A stretch of DNA of 52,285 nucleotides from Aureimonas sp. Leaf427 (GTDB taxonomy: Bacteria; Pseudomonadota; Alphaproteobacteria; Rhizobiales; Rhizobiaceae). A program made the position numbers and the translations under genes. Under the pieces are notes generated by a model, which made no database searches, was not told the origin of the DNA, and was given only the letters and a program-made list of their open reading frames with translations. Positions 1 through 9,378 of the stretch are shown piece by piece. The DNA is taken from NCBI RefSeq assembly GCF_001425485.1, contig NZ_LMQW01000013.1:1003-53287 (forward strand), given 5' to 3'. Every line of letters begins with the position of its first letter. Within the stretch, counting starts at the first letter, position 1.

Positions 1-503
1 TGGTTGCGGCGGAAGGCCCAGTCGTCGATGCCTATAATGCGAAGGGGCTCGGCTCGTGCTTGAGCCCGACGTCGCACGACGCGCAGCAGCGTATCGTTGC
101 TGACTGGCAGCATGAGCCGTGCGGCGAAGACAGCGCCGGGTCTTCCGCCAAGGGCGAGACCGAGGTGATGGACGATCCCGTCCATGCGTCCGGTGCGGCG
201 CGAGCGCTCCGGTGCCGCCGCCCCGAAGCGCTCGGCAAAGATCTGTCGCCGACAACCCCGTTCGTCACATCGGAACCGCCGCGTCGCCAACCGAAGCTGG
301 ACCGCATGTCCGCCAAGGGGCAGATCAGCGACGCGCCGATGGTAGCGGCTGTGAACCCGATGCGAGAGACCATCGCAAGACGGGCATGCTGCCGATGACG
401 CTCGCGCCGAGGCGGTGACGATCAAGACGCCGTCCGCGAGTTCCTGATGATCGACGGCGAGTCCGGCTGGAACAACGGTTGAGAGCGAAAGGCGGCACGA
501 CAT
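1..503 (-). CDS. ISL3-family transposase, N-terminal part (runs off left edge)
   Basis: The minus strand is open from an ATG at 503 to base 1. It encodes an N-terminal zinc-finger region with a CPSC motif, the segment VHSRYHRRVADLP, then RRFRCDERGCRR and IFAERFG (the second part of the zinc ribbon), LALGGRPGAVFAARLMLPVS, NDTLLRVVRRRA (helix-turn-helix) and finally GIDDWAFRRN, where the first catalytic Asp of the DDE domain lies. This order is that of ISL3-family transposases. A GGAG ribosome site lies about 9 bases before the ATG. The start is inside a 99-bp tandem duplication, so a second ATG (602) exists but stops after 13 codons. No stop is visible inside the window; whether the copy is functional depends on sequence outside it. 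Confidence 0.85.
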   Translation of the reverse strand, partial: MSCRLSLSTVVPAGLAVDHQELADGVLIVTASARASSAACPSCDGLSHRVHSRYHRRVADLPLGGHAVQLRLATRRFRCDERGCRRQIFAERFGAAAPERSRRTGRMDGIVHHLGLALGGRPGAVFAARLMLPVSNDTLLRVVRRRAQARAEPLRIIGIDDWAFRRN

Positions 504-667
504 GGCAGCGATCTCCAACGTAAATCGCCATTTCCGCCGCCAAACTGCATCAGTTGTGAGTCAGACCCAAACAACGGTTGAGAGCGAAAGGCGGCACGAC
601 ATGGCAGCGATCTCCAACGTAAATCGCCATTTCCGCCGCCAAACTGCATCAGTTGTGAGTCAGACCC
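471..667. repeat. 99-bp tandem duplication of the ISL3 terminus, RBS and start codon
   Basis: Bases 471-568 are repeated at 570-667, an exact match at a spacing of 99. Each copy carries, on the minus strand, the likely IS end GGGTCTGACTCACAA, a ribosome site and the transposase ATG. Only the inner copy reads into the transposase frame. Confidence 0.9.
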
Positions 668-900
668 CCTTTTGCACGCCGATCCGGGGTCCCGTTCCAA
701 CGCCGTTTGACATCGTGGGGCATCGCGCGCCAGACCACGCCGAAGCGCAGGCCGTTGAACGCCTCGCGCAGGGTGTGCTCGCGCTGGCCAGCATCCTCGC
801 GCAACAAGGTCAGGTAGGGGGCGACCAGCGCCCATTCTTCGTCGCTGACATCAGACGGGTAGGCAGGGCGGGACGGCATCCCGCCAGAACTGGCGCACAC
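649..900 (-). pseudogene. IS5-family (IS427-like) transposase N-terminal remnant
   Basis: The 83-codon frame begins with a typical IS427-group start: PSDVSDEEWALVAPYL, then DAGQREHTLREAFNGL. After FNGLRFGVVWRAMPHD the sequence no longer follows the family (the usual TGAPWR segment is disturbed) and soon runs into the end of the adjacent ISL3 element. The DDE catalytic part is absent, so this is a dead fragment cut by the ISL3 insertion. Confidence 0.75.
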
Positions 901-1357
901 ATGGGTCCGTAACAGCCTCTAGGCAAGCCAACGAATGTCCATTCATTTCATCGGATCGCTCAAGCGCGGCGGTCCGGGATCGCCAACCGACGAAGCTTAT
1001 ATTCCCGGCTCCGCCTCCTGAACGGACGTCCGCTTAGCCCGACAGGCGCTTGAAAGCGGCCAAACTGTCATCCACCATTCTTCGACATTGGTGTGACGTG
1101 AACGAACGACGGCTTTCAGGATCGCCGATCGGCCGGACTAACGACCGATATGGGCGCTCTGCTGCCGTGATGGCGCCGCCGGATCGCCGTAGTCGTTCAC
1201 GTATGGATTTTGTCGCGTAAACGGTTGTTTGTGCGATTAATGCGTGACAGTTAATAGCTGCGGCAGGCTCGCAGCACTGCGAAAGCGGCTTTGCGCACGC
1301 TACAAACGTGACAAGTCAATCAAGTTTTCCCTTGAAGGGCTCCCACTTTCCCGAATG
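901..1357. other. no convincing gene
   Basis: This stretch between the IS remnant and the first plasmid genes holds only short overlapping frames without ribosome sites or recognisable domains. It is less GC-rich than its surroundings in places and may be the scar of earlier insertions. Confidence 0.5.
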
Positions 1358-1498
1358 ACAACTCATATCCTCATGCTGCCGGTCACACTGTTCCGGATCG
1401 ACGGCGAGTTCGCCGTCCTGCCGAGCGACGAGCTCGACAGCGCCGATGTCGAGACGCTCGTCGAGTACGATCCCTTCGACTTCGGCCCGGCTCATTGA
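1358..1498 (+). CDS. small hypothetical protein (47 aa)
   Basis: The short frame MTTHILMLPVTLFRIDGEF... ends in an acidic tail (VEYDPFDFGPAH). An upstream ATG (1244) would give 84 aa, but the extra N-terminus is basic and unlike the rest, so the internal ATG is preferred. No family is recognised. It sits about 220 bases before the Toprim gene on the same strand. It could be chance coding. Confidence 0.3.
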   Translation, partial: TTHILMLPVTLFRIDGEFAVLPSDELDSADVETLVEYDPFDFGPAH

Positions 1499-1720
1499 GC
1501 CGGGTCCGCCCTTCCGGGCGCGTGCCGCCGGCGTTCGGACGGCCGCAAGGGAGACTTCGCCGCGGGCCGGACCGGGCCGGGCGGTTCCCGCCAGCCTTGC
1601 CTGCCCACGCCCTTGCCCCCGTCCGCTCGCCGCGGCGGGGAGAAGCGGTTTCCGCAATTCTGCGGAAAGGATAGGCTGACAAGAAAGGGGACCGGGCTTG
1701 AAGAGCACCGGGAAGTGGAC

Positions 1721-2701
1721 ATGGAGAAAAGGGATATCGAAGATCTGCGCGGCCGGGTGGCCTGCGCCGCCGTGCTGGAGAAGGCCGGCTTCGCCATCGA
1801 TGTGAAGGAAAGCACCCGACGCGCGGTCAAGCATCGGCGCGGATGCGAGATCGTCATCGTCATCCATGACGGGCGCGGCTGGTTCGACCCACTCTCCGAC
1901 GCCAAGGGCGACCTGTTCTCGCTGGTCATGCATCTCGACGGCGTCGACTTTGCAGAGGCCGTGACGCGGATCGCTGACCTTATCGGCTTCGTTGCGAGCG
2001 ACCCGGCCTGGAAGCGCCAGTCCCGTACGAGCGATCTGGAGGCCAATGTTCCCGACCGCTGGACGACGCGGCGCAAGCCGTGGACCGGATCGGCCACCTG
2101 GCGCTACCTCTCAGAGGTACGGTTTCTCCCGGATGCGATTATCGGCGCCGCGCTCGGCCAGGACGTCCTTCGCGAAGGACCCGCGGGTTCCATGTGGGCG
2201 GCGCATACCGACGCGGCGGGCGCCGTGACCGGCTGGGAGGAGCGGGGTCCCGACTGGCGCGGCTTTGCCAGCGGTGGCGCCAAGACGCTCTTTAGGCTCG
2301 GCCCAGCGGATGCCGAACGCTTCTGCGTCACGGAGGCGGCGATCGACGCGATGAGCCTGGCGGCGATCGAGGGCTTGCGTGAGGGCACGCTCTATCTCAG
2401 CACCGGCGGCGGCTGGTCGCCGGCGACGGAGGCAGCGATCGGCGAACTTGTCGTGCGGGCCGGCGTGCAGCTCGTGGCCGCGACGGATGCCAATAGCCAA
2501 GGCGAGACCTTCGCCACCCGCTGCCAGGACATCGCTGAGGCTGCGCATTGCGGCTGGCTGCGATTGCGGCCCTCGGCGGAAGACTGGAACGCGGTGCTTA
2601 AGATCAGGGTGATGGAGCGGCGGGAAAGACGGGAGGAAGGGCAAGGCAGAAGGGGAGGGGAAACTCGGCTGCCGCATGCCCGTCGGCCGCGTCAAGGGTG
2701 A
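1721..2701 (+). CDS. DUF3991 and Toprim domain-containing protein
   Basis: This 326-aa protein has a DUF3991-like N-terminal half (conserved DGRGWFDPLSDAKGDLFSLV, roughly residues 48-67) followed by a Toprim domain. The Toprim acidic motifs are visible as FCVTEAAIDAMSLAAI near residue 205 and VAATDANSQGE near residue 255. Such proteins, related to DnaG-type primases, are common next to relaxase or helicase genes on rhizobial plasmids and may act in plasmid DNA processing, although no activity can be shown here. The start at 1721 was chosen over an ATG at 1613 because the domain begins directly after it and the extra N-terminus is low-complexity basic sequence. The C-terminal 30 residues are arginine-rich and may be poorly structured. 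It is followed by the DUF1419 gene on the same strand. Confidence 0.8.
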   Translation: MEKRDIEDLRGRVACAAVLEKAGFAIDVKESTRRAVKHRRGCEIVIVIHDGRGWFDPLSDAKGDLFSLVMHLDGVDFAEAVTRIADLIGFVASDPAWKRQSRTSDLEANVPDRWTTRRKPWTGSATWRYLSEVRFLPDAIIGAALGQDVLREGPAGSMWAAHTDAAGAVTGWEERGPDWRGFASGGAKTLFRLGPADAERFCVTEAAIDAMSLAAIEGLREGTLYLSTGGGWSPATEAAIGELVVRAGVQLVAATDANSQGETFATRCQDIAEAAHCGWLRLRPSAEDWNAVLKIRVMERRERREEGQGRRGGETRLPHARRPRQG

Positions 2702-2846
2702 AGCTTCGCCCGGCTGCGCCGGCCCTTGACCCGACCGGACGGAATGGCGGCCGCGGGGGAGGGGTCCGGAAGGGCTGAAGAGGGATAAGCGATCAGGTGG
2801 ATCGCTTGGCGCTTGCAGCCCGGACAGGCCGAAGGAGCCGCCCCCG

Positions 2847-3455
2847 ATGCAAAGCCCATCTTCCCGTTCCATCAAGATCTTCCATGGCGTTGCGACGCGC
2901 CATGAGATGTACCGCCTGTTCGACCGCCATGCCCAGGACCCGGATACGGAACGCCGTCACTCGGGCGCGCTGCACGCCGGCGAATGGTTCGAGATCGGCG
3001 AGGCCGAACACGACCATATGTTCGAGATCCTGCCCCCGCTCTGGATGCGCGGCGACATGTTCGCCATGCGGGAGTTCCTGGTCGGCAACGTCACCAGCGT
3101 CTTCTTCACTCTGAGCGTCGACGGCCGCATTCGCTGGTTCCACGGATATTGCGACCTTTCCGACCGAGCCTCGCCGGATCGTATGAAGACCGTCATCGTC
3201 GAGCGCGAGACGAGGCCGGTCCGGGCGATGACGCGCGAGGAGCGCCTCGAGCATATCTGGAGCGCCACGCATGACGACTATCGCGGCTATGCCGGCGCGC
3301 GGTGGCCGCAGGTGCTGCGCGGAACGCGCACCCTTCTGCTCTATGGCGGCCGCGAGGGCAGTTTCCTCAAGCGTCTCGGTGATCTGACCGAGGCTGAGAT
3401 CGCCGCCAAGCTACCGGTGCAACTCCGGCATCTACCCGACGCTGTCGCTGCGTGA
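2847..3455 (+). CDS. DUF1419 family protein
   Basis: The 202-aa product matches the DUF1419 family known from rhizobial plasmids: RHEMYRLFDRH near residue 18, a central HDHMFEILPPLWMRG, and a C-terminal LYGGREGSFLKRLGDLT. The function is unknown. There is no signal peptide or membrane segment, so it should be cytosolic. A GGAG ribosome site lies upstream. Together with the Toprim protein before it and the methylase-helicase after it, it forms a same-strand set that is often kept together on plasmids of this type, suggesting a role in plasmid establishment; that last point is inference. Confidence 0.8.
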   Translation: MQSPSSRSIKIFHGVATRHEMYRLFDRHAQDPDTERRHSGALHAGEWFEIGEAEHDHMFEILPPLWMRGDMFAMREFLVGNVTSVFFTLSVDGRIRWFHGYCDLSDRASPDRMKTVIVERETRPVRAMTREERLEHIWSATHDDYRGYAGARWPQVLRGTRTLLLYGGREGSFLKRLGDLTEAEIAAKLPVQLRHLPDAVAA

Positions 3456-3589
3456 CTCGGTTGCCGTCGCAGTCTCTTCTCCCGCCGGTCTCCGTCCGCC
3501 GAACCTGAACCAACCCGTCATCACACGTCGTCGCCTGCCGGTCTCTCCGGTGGAACGACGATGCGCGCCTTCATTCCAGGAGATATTCC

Positions 3590-6500
3590 ATGTCACACGA
3601 CGATCCCTTCACGCTCGATCTCTTCGGCAGCTCGTCCCTGTCTTCCGGCTTCGATCTTGGCGTCACCGCCTTCGCGCCGGGTCCGGATTTAGCGTCCGAC
3701 GACGACGATCCGCCACCCGCCACGCCGAGCGCGGCACTCACGCTCCCGGTAAGCCGCCGGACGACGGTTGCCGTCTCACGGGAGCGCGGCGAGAACTTCC
3801 ACCTCGATGGCGTGCGGGGCCTTGCCCGCTCCTGGAAGGCGCGTGCCCGCGATGCGCTGGCCGCCATACGGCTTGCCGCCGGGATCGAGGGCGCGGCGCG
3901 CCCGGCCACCCGAGCGGAACAGGAGAAGCTGATCCGGTTCACCGGGTTCGGCGCCTCGGAGCTTGCGACCCGCATCTTCCGCCGCCCCTGCGAGGATACT
4001 TTCGCCAAGGGGTGGGAGGAACTCGGCGCGGAGCTGGAGACGGCCGTCTCGGCCGCGGACTACGCCTCGCTTGTCCGCTGCACGCAGTATGCCCACTTCA
4101 CGCCGGAGTTCATCGTCCGCGCAATATGGGCCGGGCTCTGGCGGCTGGGATGGCGGGGAGGGCGGGTGCTGGAGCCGGGGATCGGCACGGGCCTGTTTCC
4201 GGCTCTGATGCCGCAGGTGCTGCGGTCGGTCAGCCACGTCACCGGCGTCGAGCTCGATCCGGTAACGGTGCGGATCGCCCGGCTTCTCCAGCCCCGCGCC
4301 CGCATCCTCGCGGCCGACTTCGCGCGCATCGACCTGCCAGCGACGTTCGATCTCGCGATCGGCAACCCACCCTTCTCGGATCGCACGGTCCGCAGCGACC
4401 CGGCCTTCCGCACGCTCGGTCTCCGGCTGCACGACTATTTCATCGTAAAGGCGATCGACCGCCTGAAGCCGGGCGGGCTTGCCGCCTTCGTCACTTCGAG
4501 CGGTACGATGGACAAGGCGGATGCGCGCGCCCGCGCGGCGATCGCCGGGCAGGCTGATCTCGTCGGCGCGATCCGCCTGCCCGAGGGCGCGTTCCGGGCG
4601 GATGCCGGCACGGATGTCGTGCTGGACATCCTGTTCTTCCGCAAGCGCCGGGAAGGTGAGACCGCCGGCAACGATGCCTGGCTCGATCTCGCCGAGGTCC
4701 GCCCCGCATCGGACGAGGAGGGCGCGATCCGCGTGAACCGCTGGTTTGCGCGGCATCCGGATTTCGTGCTTGGCGACCACGCGCTGACGTCGGGACCATT
4801 TGGCGAGACCTACACCTGCCAGCCCCGACCGAATGTCGATCTGGCAACCGCTCTCGACGCCGCCATCCTCTCCCTTCCGGACGCTCTTTACGACGGCGAA
4901 CCCGAACCGATCGATCAGGGCGAAGACGCTGACGTCACCGAGCCCGTCCGTGTCGGCACGGTCGCCGAAGGCGCGACGATCCGCGAGGGCAGCTATCTCG
5001 TTGATGTCCGGCACGGCCTGATGCAGATCGTGGACGCCATTCCCGTCGCGGTTCCCACGCGCCGGGGCCGAAGCGGCGACGGCCTGCCGGAAAAGCATGT
5101 CCGGATCGTCCAGAAGCTGATCCCGATCCGCGACGCCGTGCGCGAGGTGCTGAAGGCGCAGGAGATGGACCGGCCATGGCGCGACGCGCAGGTCCGTCTT
5201 CGTATTGCCTGGAGCGCGTTCGTGCGAACCTTCGGCCCGATCAACCTGACGGTGGTCTCGAGCCACGAGGACGCCGAGACCGGCGAGGTGCGCGAGACGC
5301 ACCGCCAGCCGAACCTCGCTCCTTTCCGCGACGATCCCGACTGCTGGCTGGTCGCCTCGATCGAGGACTACGACCTCGAGACGAACACGGCAAAGCCCGG
5401 ACCGATCTTCACCGAGCGGGTGATCGCGCCGCCCGCGCCGCCGGTCATCGCGTCCGCGGCCGATGCGCTTGCCGTGGTGCTGAACGAACGCGGCCATGTC
5501 GATCCCGACCATATCGCCGAACTGCTGCATCGACCCGTCGAGGATGTGATCGCGGACCTCGGGAATGCCATCTTCCGCAACCCGTCTGACGGATCCTGGC
5601 AGACGGCCGACGCCTATCTCTCTGGACCGGTCCGCGATAGGCTGAAGGCTGCGGAAGCGGCCGCGGCGCTCGATCCAGTCTATGAGCGCAACGTGACTGC
5701 CCTCGAGGCCGTGCAGCCTGCGGATCTTCGGCCCTCGGACATCACCGCGCGTCTCGGCGCGCCGTGGATCCCGGCCGCCGATGTCGTCGCCTTCGTCGCC
5801 GAGACGATGGGCGCCGATATTCGCATCCACCACATGCCGGAACTTGCGTCCTGGACGGTCGAGGCGCGGCAGCTCGGTTACAGCGCCGCCGGCACGTCCG
5901 AATGGGGCACCGACCGCCGACATGCCGGCCAGCTTCTCTCCGACGCGCTGAACTCATCCGTCCCGCAGATCTTCGACATCGTGAAGGACGGCGAAAGCGA
6001 GAAGCGGGTGCTGAACGTCGTCGACACGGAGGCGGCGAAGGAGAAGCTCTCGAAGATCAAGACCGCGTTCCAGTCCTGGGTCTGGTCCGATCCCGATCGC
6101 ACCGACCGGCTGGCCCGGATCTACAACGATCGCTTCAACAATATCGCGCCGCGCGTCTTCGACGGATCGCATCTGCAGATGCCCGGCGTCAGCGGCGCCT
6201 TCCAGCTCTACGGCCATCAGAAGCGCGGCATCTGGCGGATCGTGTCGGCGGGCTCGGCCTATCTGGCGCACGCCGTCGGCGCGGGAAAGACGATGACGAT
6301 GGCCGCCGCCATCATGGAGCAGCGAAGGCTCGGCCTCATCGCCAAGGCGATGCTGGTCGTGCCCGGCCATTGCCTGGCACAGGTCGCCCGCGAGTTCCTG
6401 GCGCTCTATCCGAACGCCCGTATCCTCGTTGCCGACGAGACGAATTTTACGAAGGACAAACGGGCGCGGTTCCTCAGCCGGGCCGCGACCGCCACCTGGG

Positions 6501-8704
6501 ATGCGATCGTCATCACCCATTCGGCCTTCCGCTTCATCGCCGTTCCCTCCGCCTTCGAGCAACAGATGATCCAGGACGAGCTTGAGCTCTATGAAAGCCT
6601 GATGGCGAAGATCGACAACGAGGACCGCGTCTCGCGCAAACGCCTGGAACGCCTGAAGGAAGGGTTGAAGGAGCGTCTGACCGATCTCGCCACGCGCAAG
6701 GACGATCTACTGACCATCGGTGAGATCGGCGTTGACCAGATCGTCGTCGACGAGGCACAGGAGTTTCGGAAGCTCTCCTTCGCGACCAACATGTCGACGC
6801 TGAAGGGCGTCGATCCCGGCGGCTCGCAGCGCGCCTGGGACCTGTTCGTCAAATCGCGCTTCGTGGAGACGAAGAATCCCGGCCGGGCGCTGGTGCTCGC
6901 CTCCGGCACGCCGATCACCAACACGCTCGGCGAGATGTTCACGGCCCAGAGGCTGATGGACGGGCAGGCGCTCGCCGCGCGCGGCCTGCACGAGTTCGAC
7001 GCCTGGGCGAGCACGTTCGGCGACACCGCGACGGAACTGGAATTGCAGCCGTCCGGCAAGTACAAGCCCGTCACCCGCTTCAGCCAGTTCGTCAACGTGC
7101 CCGAGCTGATCGCCATGTTCCGCTCCTTCGCCGACGTGGTGATGCCGGCGGACCTGCGCCAGTATGTGAAGGTGCCTGCGGTCTCGACAGGTAGCCGTCG
7201 GATCGTCACGGCGCAGGCGACACCGGCGTTTCGCGATCACCAGCGCCGGCTCGATGCCCGAATCACCGCTATCGAGGAGCGCGACCGACCGCCGCAACCC
7301 GGCGACGATATCCTGCTCTCCGTCATCACCGACGGGCGCCATGCGGCCATCGACCTGCGTCTGGTCGATTCCGACCACGACAATGAGCCGGACAACAAGC
7401 TGAACCTGCTCGTTGCCAACACCCTGCGCATCTGGAGGGAAACGGCGGACAACGACTATCTCCGCGCCGACGGCAAGCCCTACGACCTGCCCGGCGCTGC
7501 GCAGATGATCTTCTCCGACCTCGGCACGCTCGGCGTCGAGAAGAGCCGGGGCTTCTCCGCCTATCGCTGGATCAGAGACGAGCTCGTCCGCCTCGGCATT
7601 CCGGCCGCAGAGATCGCGTTCATGCGGGACTACAAGAAATCCGAGGCCAAGCAGCGGCTGTTCGGTGACGTCAGGGCCGGGAAGGTGCGCGTGCTGATCG
7701 GGTCGTCGGAGACGATGGGCACCGGCGTCAACGCGCAACTTCGGCTGAAGGCGCTGCATCATCTCGACGTGCCGTGGCTGCCCTCGCAGATCGAGCAACG
7801 GGAGGGTCGCATCATCCGCCAGGGCAACCAGCATGAGGAGATCGACATTTTCGCTTATGCGACGCTCGGATCGATGGATGCGCAGATGTGGCAGAACAAC
7901 GAGCGGAAGGCCCGCTTCATCGCCGCAGCCTTGTCCGGCGACACGTCGATCCGGCGGCTTGAGGACATGGGCGAGGGGCAGGCCGGCCAGTTCGCCATGG
8001 CCAAGGCCATTGCGTCCGGCGACGAACGATTGATGCAGAAAGCCGGGCTGGAAGCCGAGATCGCCCGCCTCGAACGGCTGCGGGTCGCCCATGATGACGA
8101 CCAGTTCGCCATCCGCCGCCAGATCCGCGATGCGGAACGCGACATCGTACACGCGACCCGGCGCATCGCCGAGATCGGCGAGGATCTCGAGCGGCTGGTT
8201 CCAACTGCGGGCGATGCCTTCGCGATGTCCGTCGCCGGCAAGTGCTATACCGAGCGCAAATTTGCCGGACGGGCGCTGATGAAGGAGATCCTAACGCTCG
8301 TCCAGCTTCAGGAGGAGCACGCGAGCGTCATCGCGTCGATCGGCGGCTTCGACCTCGTCTTCTCCGGCGAGCGGCTCGGGCGCGACGGCTATCTCTACAA
8401 GACGGCGCTACGGCGCACCGGCGGCGACCACGAGGTCGGTCTCGACATCACGATCACGCCGCTTAGTGCGATCTCGCGGCTGGAGCATGCCCTAGCGAAC
8501 CTCGAGGGCGAACGTGAGGGCCATCGATCCCGGCTTGGCGAGGCCGGGCGGCGGCTGGCATCCTACAGGACCCGCGTTGGCGAGGTATTCGCTTATTCGG
8601 CGGAACTGAAGATCAATCGGGAGCAACTTGCCGAGATCAAGACATCGCTGGCCACCGATGTCGATGGGGCGGCCGATGGAAAGCGCTTGCAGCATAGGCC
8701 GTAA
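3590..8704 (+). CDS. giant DNA methyltransferase-helicase (DarB-like antirestriction candidate)
   Basis: This is a 1704-aa two-part enzyme. Residues about 60-350 form an N6-adenine-type methyltransferase, with SAM motif VLEPGIGTG near 190 and catalytic motif GNPPF near 258. Residues about 870-1460 form an SF2/SNF2-type helicase, with Walker A VGAGKTMT near 897, DEAQ box near 1054 (VDEAQEF), motif SGTPITNT near 1105 and helicase-C motif QREGRIIRQGNQ near 1404. A coiled C-terminus follows. Phage P1 DarB, which protects injected DNA from type I restriction, has the same order, and similar proteins are frequent on conjugative plasmids. The catalytic motifs look intact. The ribosome site AGGAGA lies directly before the ATG. 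The target sequence, and whether it methylates or only remodels DNA, cannot be read from sequence. Confidence 0.85.
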   Translation: MSHDDPFTLDLFGSSSLSSGFDLGVTAFAPGPDLASDDDDPPPATPSAALTLPVSRRTTVAVSRERGENFHLDGVRGLARSWKARARDALAAIRLAAGIEGAARPATRAEQEKLIRFTGFGASELATRIFRRPCEDTFAKGWEELGAELETAVSAADYASLVRCTQYAHFTPEFIVRAIWAGLWRLGWRGGRVLEPGIGTGLFPALMPQVLRSVSHVTGVELDPVTVRIARLLQPRARILAADFARIDLPATFDLAIGNPPFSDRTVRSDPAFRTLGLRLHDYFIVKAIDRLKPGGLAAFVTSSGTMDKADARARAAIAGQADLVGAIRLPEGAFRADAGTDVVLDILFFRKRREGETAGNDAWLDLAEVRPASDEEGAIRVNRWFARHPDFVLGDHALTSGPFGETYTCQPRPNVDLATALDAAILSLPDALYDGEPEPIDQGEDADVTEPVRVGTVAEGATIREGSYLVDVRHGLMQIVDAIPVAVPTRRGRSGDGLPEKHVRIVQKLIPIRDAVREVLKAQEMDRPWRDAQVRLRIAWSAFVRTFGPINLTVVSSHEDAETGEVRETHRQPNLAPFRDDPDCWLVASIEDYDLETNTAKPGPIFTERVIAPPAPPVIASAADALAVVLNERGHVDPDHIAELLHRPVEDVIADLGNAIFRNPSDGSWQTADAYLSGPVRDRLKAAEAAAALDPVYERNVTALEAVQPADLRPSDITARLGAPWIPAADVVAFVAETMGADIRIHHMPELASWTVEARQLGYSAAGTSEWGTDRRHAGQLLSDALNSSVPQIFDIVKDGESEKRVLNVVDTEAAKEKLSKIKTAFQSWVWSDPDRTDRLARIYNDRFNNIAPRVFDGSHLQMPGVSGAFQLYGHQKRGIWRIVSAGSAYLAHAVGAGKTMTMAAAIMEQRRLGLIAKAMLVVPGHCLAQVAREFLALYPNARILVADETNFTKDKRARFLSRAATATWDAIVITHSAFRFIAVPSAFEQQMIQDELELYESLMAKIDNEDRVSRKRLERLKEGLKERLTDLATRKDDLLTIGEIGVDQIVVDEAQEFRKLSFATNMSTLKGVDPGGSQRAWDLFVKSRFVETKNPGRALVLASGTPITNTLGEMFTAQRLMDGQALAARGLHEFDAWASTFGDTATELELQPSGKYKPVTRFSQFVNVPELIAMFRSFADVVMPADLRQYVKVPAVSTGSRRIVTAQATPAFRDHQRRLDARITAIEERDRPPQPGDDILLSVITDGRHAAIDLRLVDSDHDNEPDNKLNLLVANTLRIWRETADNDYLRADGKPYDLPGAAQMIFSDLGTLGVEKSRGFSAYRWIRDELVRLGIPAAEIAFMRDYKKSEAKQRLFGDVRAGKVRVLIGSSETMGTGVNAQLRLKALHHLDVPWLPSQIEQREGRIIRQGNQHEEIDIFAYATLGSMDAQMWQNNERKARFIAAALSGDTSIRRLEDMGEGQAGQFAMAKAIASGDERLMQKAGLEAEIARLERLRVAHDDDQFAIRRQIRDAERDIVHATRRIAEIGEDLERLVPTAGDAFAMSVAGKCYTERKFAGRALMKEILTLVQLQEEHASVIASIGGFDLVFSGERLGRDGYLYKTALRRTGGDHEVGLDITITPLSAISRLEHALANLEGEREGHRSRLGEAGRRLASYRTRVGEVFAYSAELKINREQLAEIKTSLATDVDGAADGKRLQHRP

Positions 8705-8722
8705 GCAAGATTGTCTCCCTGC

Positions 8723-9148
8723 TCAGCGCAATTCCTCCATCAGCTCCGGATGCCGGTCGAGAATGCGGATCAACTGGCTGGTTGGGCCGCTCGGCTCGAC
8801 CAGGCCGCGCTCGTATTTGTCGAAGGCATTTTCCCCAACTCTCAGCAGGTTGCCCGCTTCCCGCTGCGATAGCTTCAGCTTGGTGCGCACGCGCCGGATC
8901 GTCGCCGGCGACGGCAGGCCTTCTATCCGCTCTTTCAGGGAGCGCAAGGCTGCATCGACGACGGCCATGTCATCGCCGACATGGACGCCGTCGTCGCCTT
9001 CCGCCGGATAATAACCCGGCAGTGTGACGGTGACGGTCTCACCCTTGTAGGTGACGACGAAGGGCCGCACTGCACGATGCAGGGTCTCACCTGTCTCCGG
9101 CGAGACCATCGTCTCCGGCAAAGCCTGTTTTACAGCAACCATGATCAT
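8723..9148 (-). CDS. mqsA: MqsA-family antitoxin
   Basis: The 141-aa protein ends in a helix-turn-helix domain (ATIRRVRTKLKLSQREAGNLL, then GENAFDKYERGLVEPSGPT), the DNA-binding part of MqsA antitoxins. The N-terminal toxin-binding half has PETGETLHRAVRPFVVTYKG but lacks the CxxC zinc ligands of E. coli MqsA, which is a known variation of the family in alphaproteobacteria. It lies directly downstream of mqsR and overlaps it by 4 bases (ATGA), so the two are co-translated and the antitoxin probably represses its own operon. Convergent with the methylase-helicase gene, 18 bases away. Confidence 0.88.
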   Translation of the reverse strand: MIMVAVKQALPETMVSPETGETLHRAVRPFVVTYKGETVTVTLPGYYPAEGDDGVHVGDDMAVVDAALRSLKERIEGLPSPATIRRVRTKLKLSQREAGNLLRVGENAFDKYERGLVEPSGPTSQLIRILDRHPELMEELR

Positions 9149-9378
9149 TTCTCCTTGAACGACATGACCGTGAACTCCGTGACGACATCGGCTTGGAACT
9201 TTACGTACAGAACCATGCCGCGCGCCGGGACATGATAGACGTCCTGCCAGACGCGATGATCGGCAAACGTTGTCATCGACTTGTAGAACATGCGCCGATC
9301 CATGCCGGCGATCGTTTCGACAATGCCGCCTCGATCGAAGCCCAGCGCCAAGGCATCCCGCAGGGCCGACGTCGTCAT
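9145..9378 (-). CDS. mqsR: MqsR-family toxin, start region shifted by one base
   Basis: The frame carries the MqsR signature MFYKSMTTFADHRVWQDVYH and ends in SFKEK, as in E. coli MqsR, an mRNA-cleaving toxin specific for GC-containing sites. From the only in-frame ATG (9378) the product is 77 aa, short of the usual 98-101. Upstream the same frame continues without a start codon through ASTYDHEAIKLALGSVATLA, which is the normal family N-terminus. An ATG at 9449 followed by GAA is the expected start but is out of frame: the A-tract at 9441-9445 has five bases where six would restore ATG GAA AAA ACA. So either the toxin is inactive or N-terminally shortened, it is rescued by slippage, or the base is an assembly error. 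Confidence 0.8.
   Translation of the reverse strand: MTTSALRDALALGFDRGGIVETIAGMDRRMFYKSMTTFADHRVWQDVYHVPARGMVLYVKFQADVVTEFTVMSFKEK

Noticed and set aside
471-667. CRISPR-like repeat
   Set aside because: Only two copies of a 99-bp unit without spacers; it is a tandem duplication of an IS end.
3776-5923. 715-codon minus-strand frame
   Set aside because: It is the antisense shadow of the methyltransferase-helicase gene; the plus-strand frame has clear catalytic motifs and a ribosome site.
6707-8152. 481-codon minus-strand frame
   Set aside because: Antisense to the helicase half of the 1704-aa gene; no motif or start signal.
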